From Hypsibius dujardini (Eukaryota; Tardigrada; Eutardigrada; Parachela; Hypsibiidae), in NCBI GenBank assembly GCA_001579985.1, contig LRSR01003818.1, positions 1 to 31,278 on the forward strand: a stretch of DNA of 31,278 nt. Direction: 5' to 3'. The notes below the pieces were generated by a model. That model made no database searches, was not told the origin of the DNA, and worked only from the letters and a program-made list of their open reading frames with translations. Numbering within the stretch: the first letter of the stretch is position 1; each line of letters starts with the position of its first letter. Position numbers and translations under genes: made by a program. Shown here piece after piece: positions 31,038 to 31,278 of the stretch.

Positions 31038-31278
31038 CCTAGAGGGAGAAAATGTTTAAAGTATCGACCATTATCAAAGCTGCAGGAGTGTTGGCTATTT
31101 CCTCACTAAATTCGGTTTGATTTCCTTGAGTGAAAGATTTTTATCAGAGAACTGGAGCCGGCCTATTTTTTGTAATAAAAACGTTTGTGAAATTATTGCG
31201 CATAGAAGCGTCGAGTTCGTACAAACCTGTCACCGCGACAATGACGACAGCAATTGCAAAACAATGCCGTACTACGAG

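Noticed and set aside
31206-31278. A minus-strand hydrophobic frame at the right edge ending at a GT donor
   Set aside because: No ATG in the window and too short to judge; it may be an exon of a gene beyond the edge.

Overview
This window is animal nuclear DNA. Its genes are split by many short GT-AG introns, about 50 bp to 1 kb, with exons down to 25 nt, and it contains CUB and LDL-receptor-A modules, a receptor ectodomain, a solo LTR and relics of animal-type transposons. A protostome, quite possibly a tardigrade, fits best, but that is inference from gene style. Most exon models below were built by hand from conserved motifs, splice sites and reading phase.

Left part (1-7.5 kb, all minus strand). 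The start of an intronless secreted protein with catalase-superfamily-like motifs runs off the left edge (1-639), with a TATA box behind it. Next is a 20-exon gene (7495 down to 1668) for a secreted modular protease of 671 residues: signal peptide, three CUB domains, one LDLa domain, then a trypsin-fold protease with an intact His-Asp-Ser triad but Asn at the usual specificity position. Its introns hold three unrelated repeats, including a 512-bp foldback element that ends 8 bp from exon 2.

Middle (7.5-23.7 kb) is a decayed, duplicated, repeat-rich stretch. It holds two copies of a helical last exon (8.1-8.3 and 20.6-20.9 kb) inside a diverged segmental duplication, an orphan first exon of the receptor family (9.3 kb), a complete five-exon four-transmembrane gene (12.6-14.9 kb) with a broken duplicate exon next to it (12.0 kb), two non-autonomous inverted-repeat elements (15.0-15.8 and 19.3-19.6 kb), a solo LTR whose first 217 bp are duplicated (16.0-16.5 kb), and a dead pogo/Tigger-type transposase (16.7-18.7 kb). 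Two or three poorly resolved gene remnants lie at 21.7-23.7 kb.

Right part (24.2-31.3 kb, plus strand) is a tandem pair of receptor genes with natriuretic-peptide-receptor / receptor-guanylate-cyclase type ligand-binding ectodomains. The first copy keeps only exons 7-11 and is a pseudogene (mutated splice acceptor plus a frameshift). The second is complete (11 exons, 26646-30828, 518 aa). Both end with the same short cytoplasmic tail and have no kinase-homology or cyclase domain, so the family looks like an NPR-C-style short-tailed receptor. This is the most interesting biology in the window.
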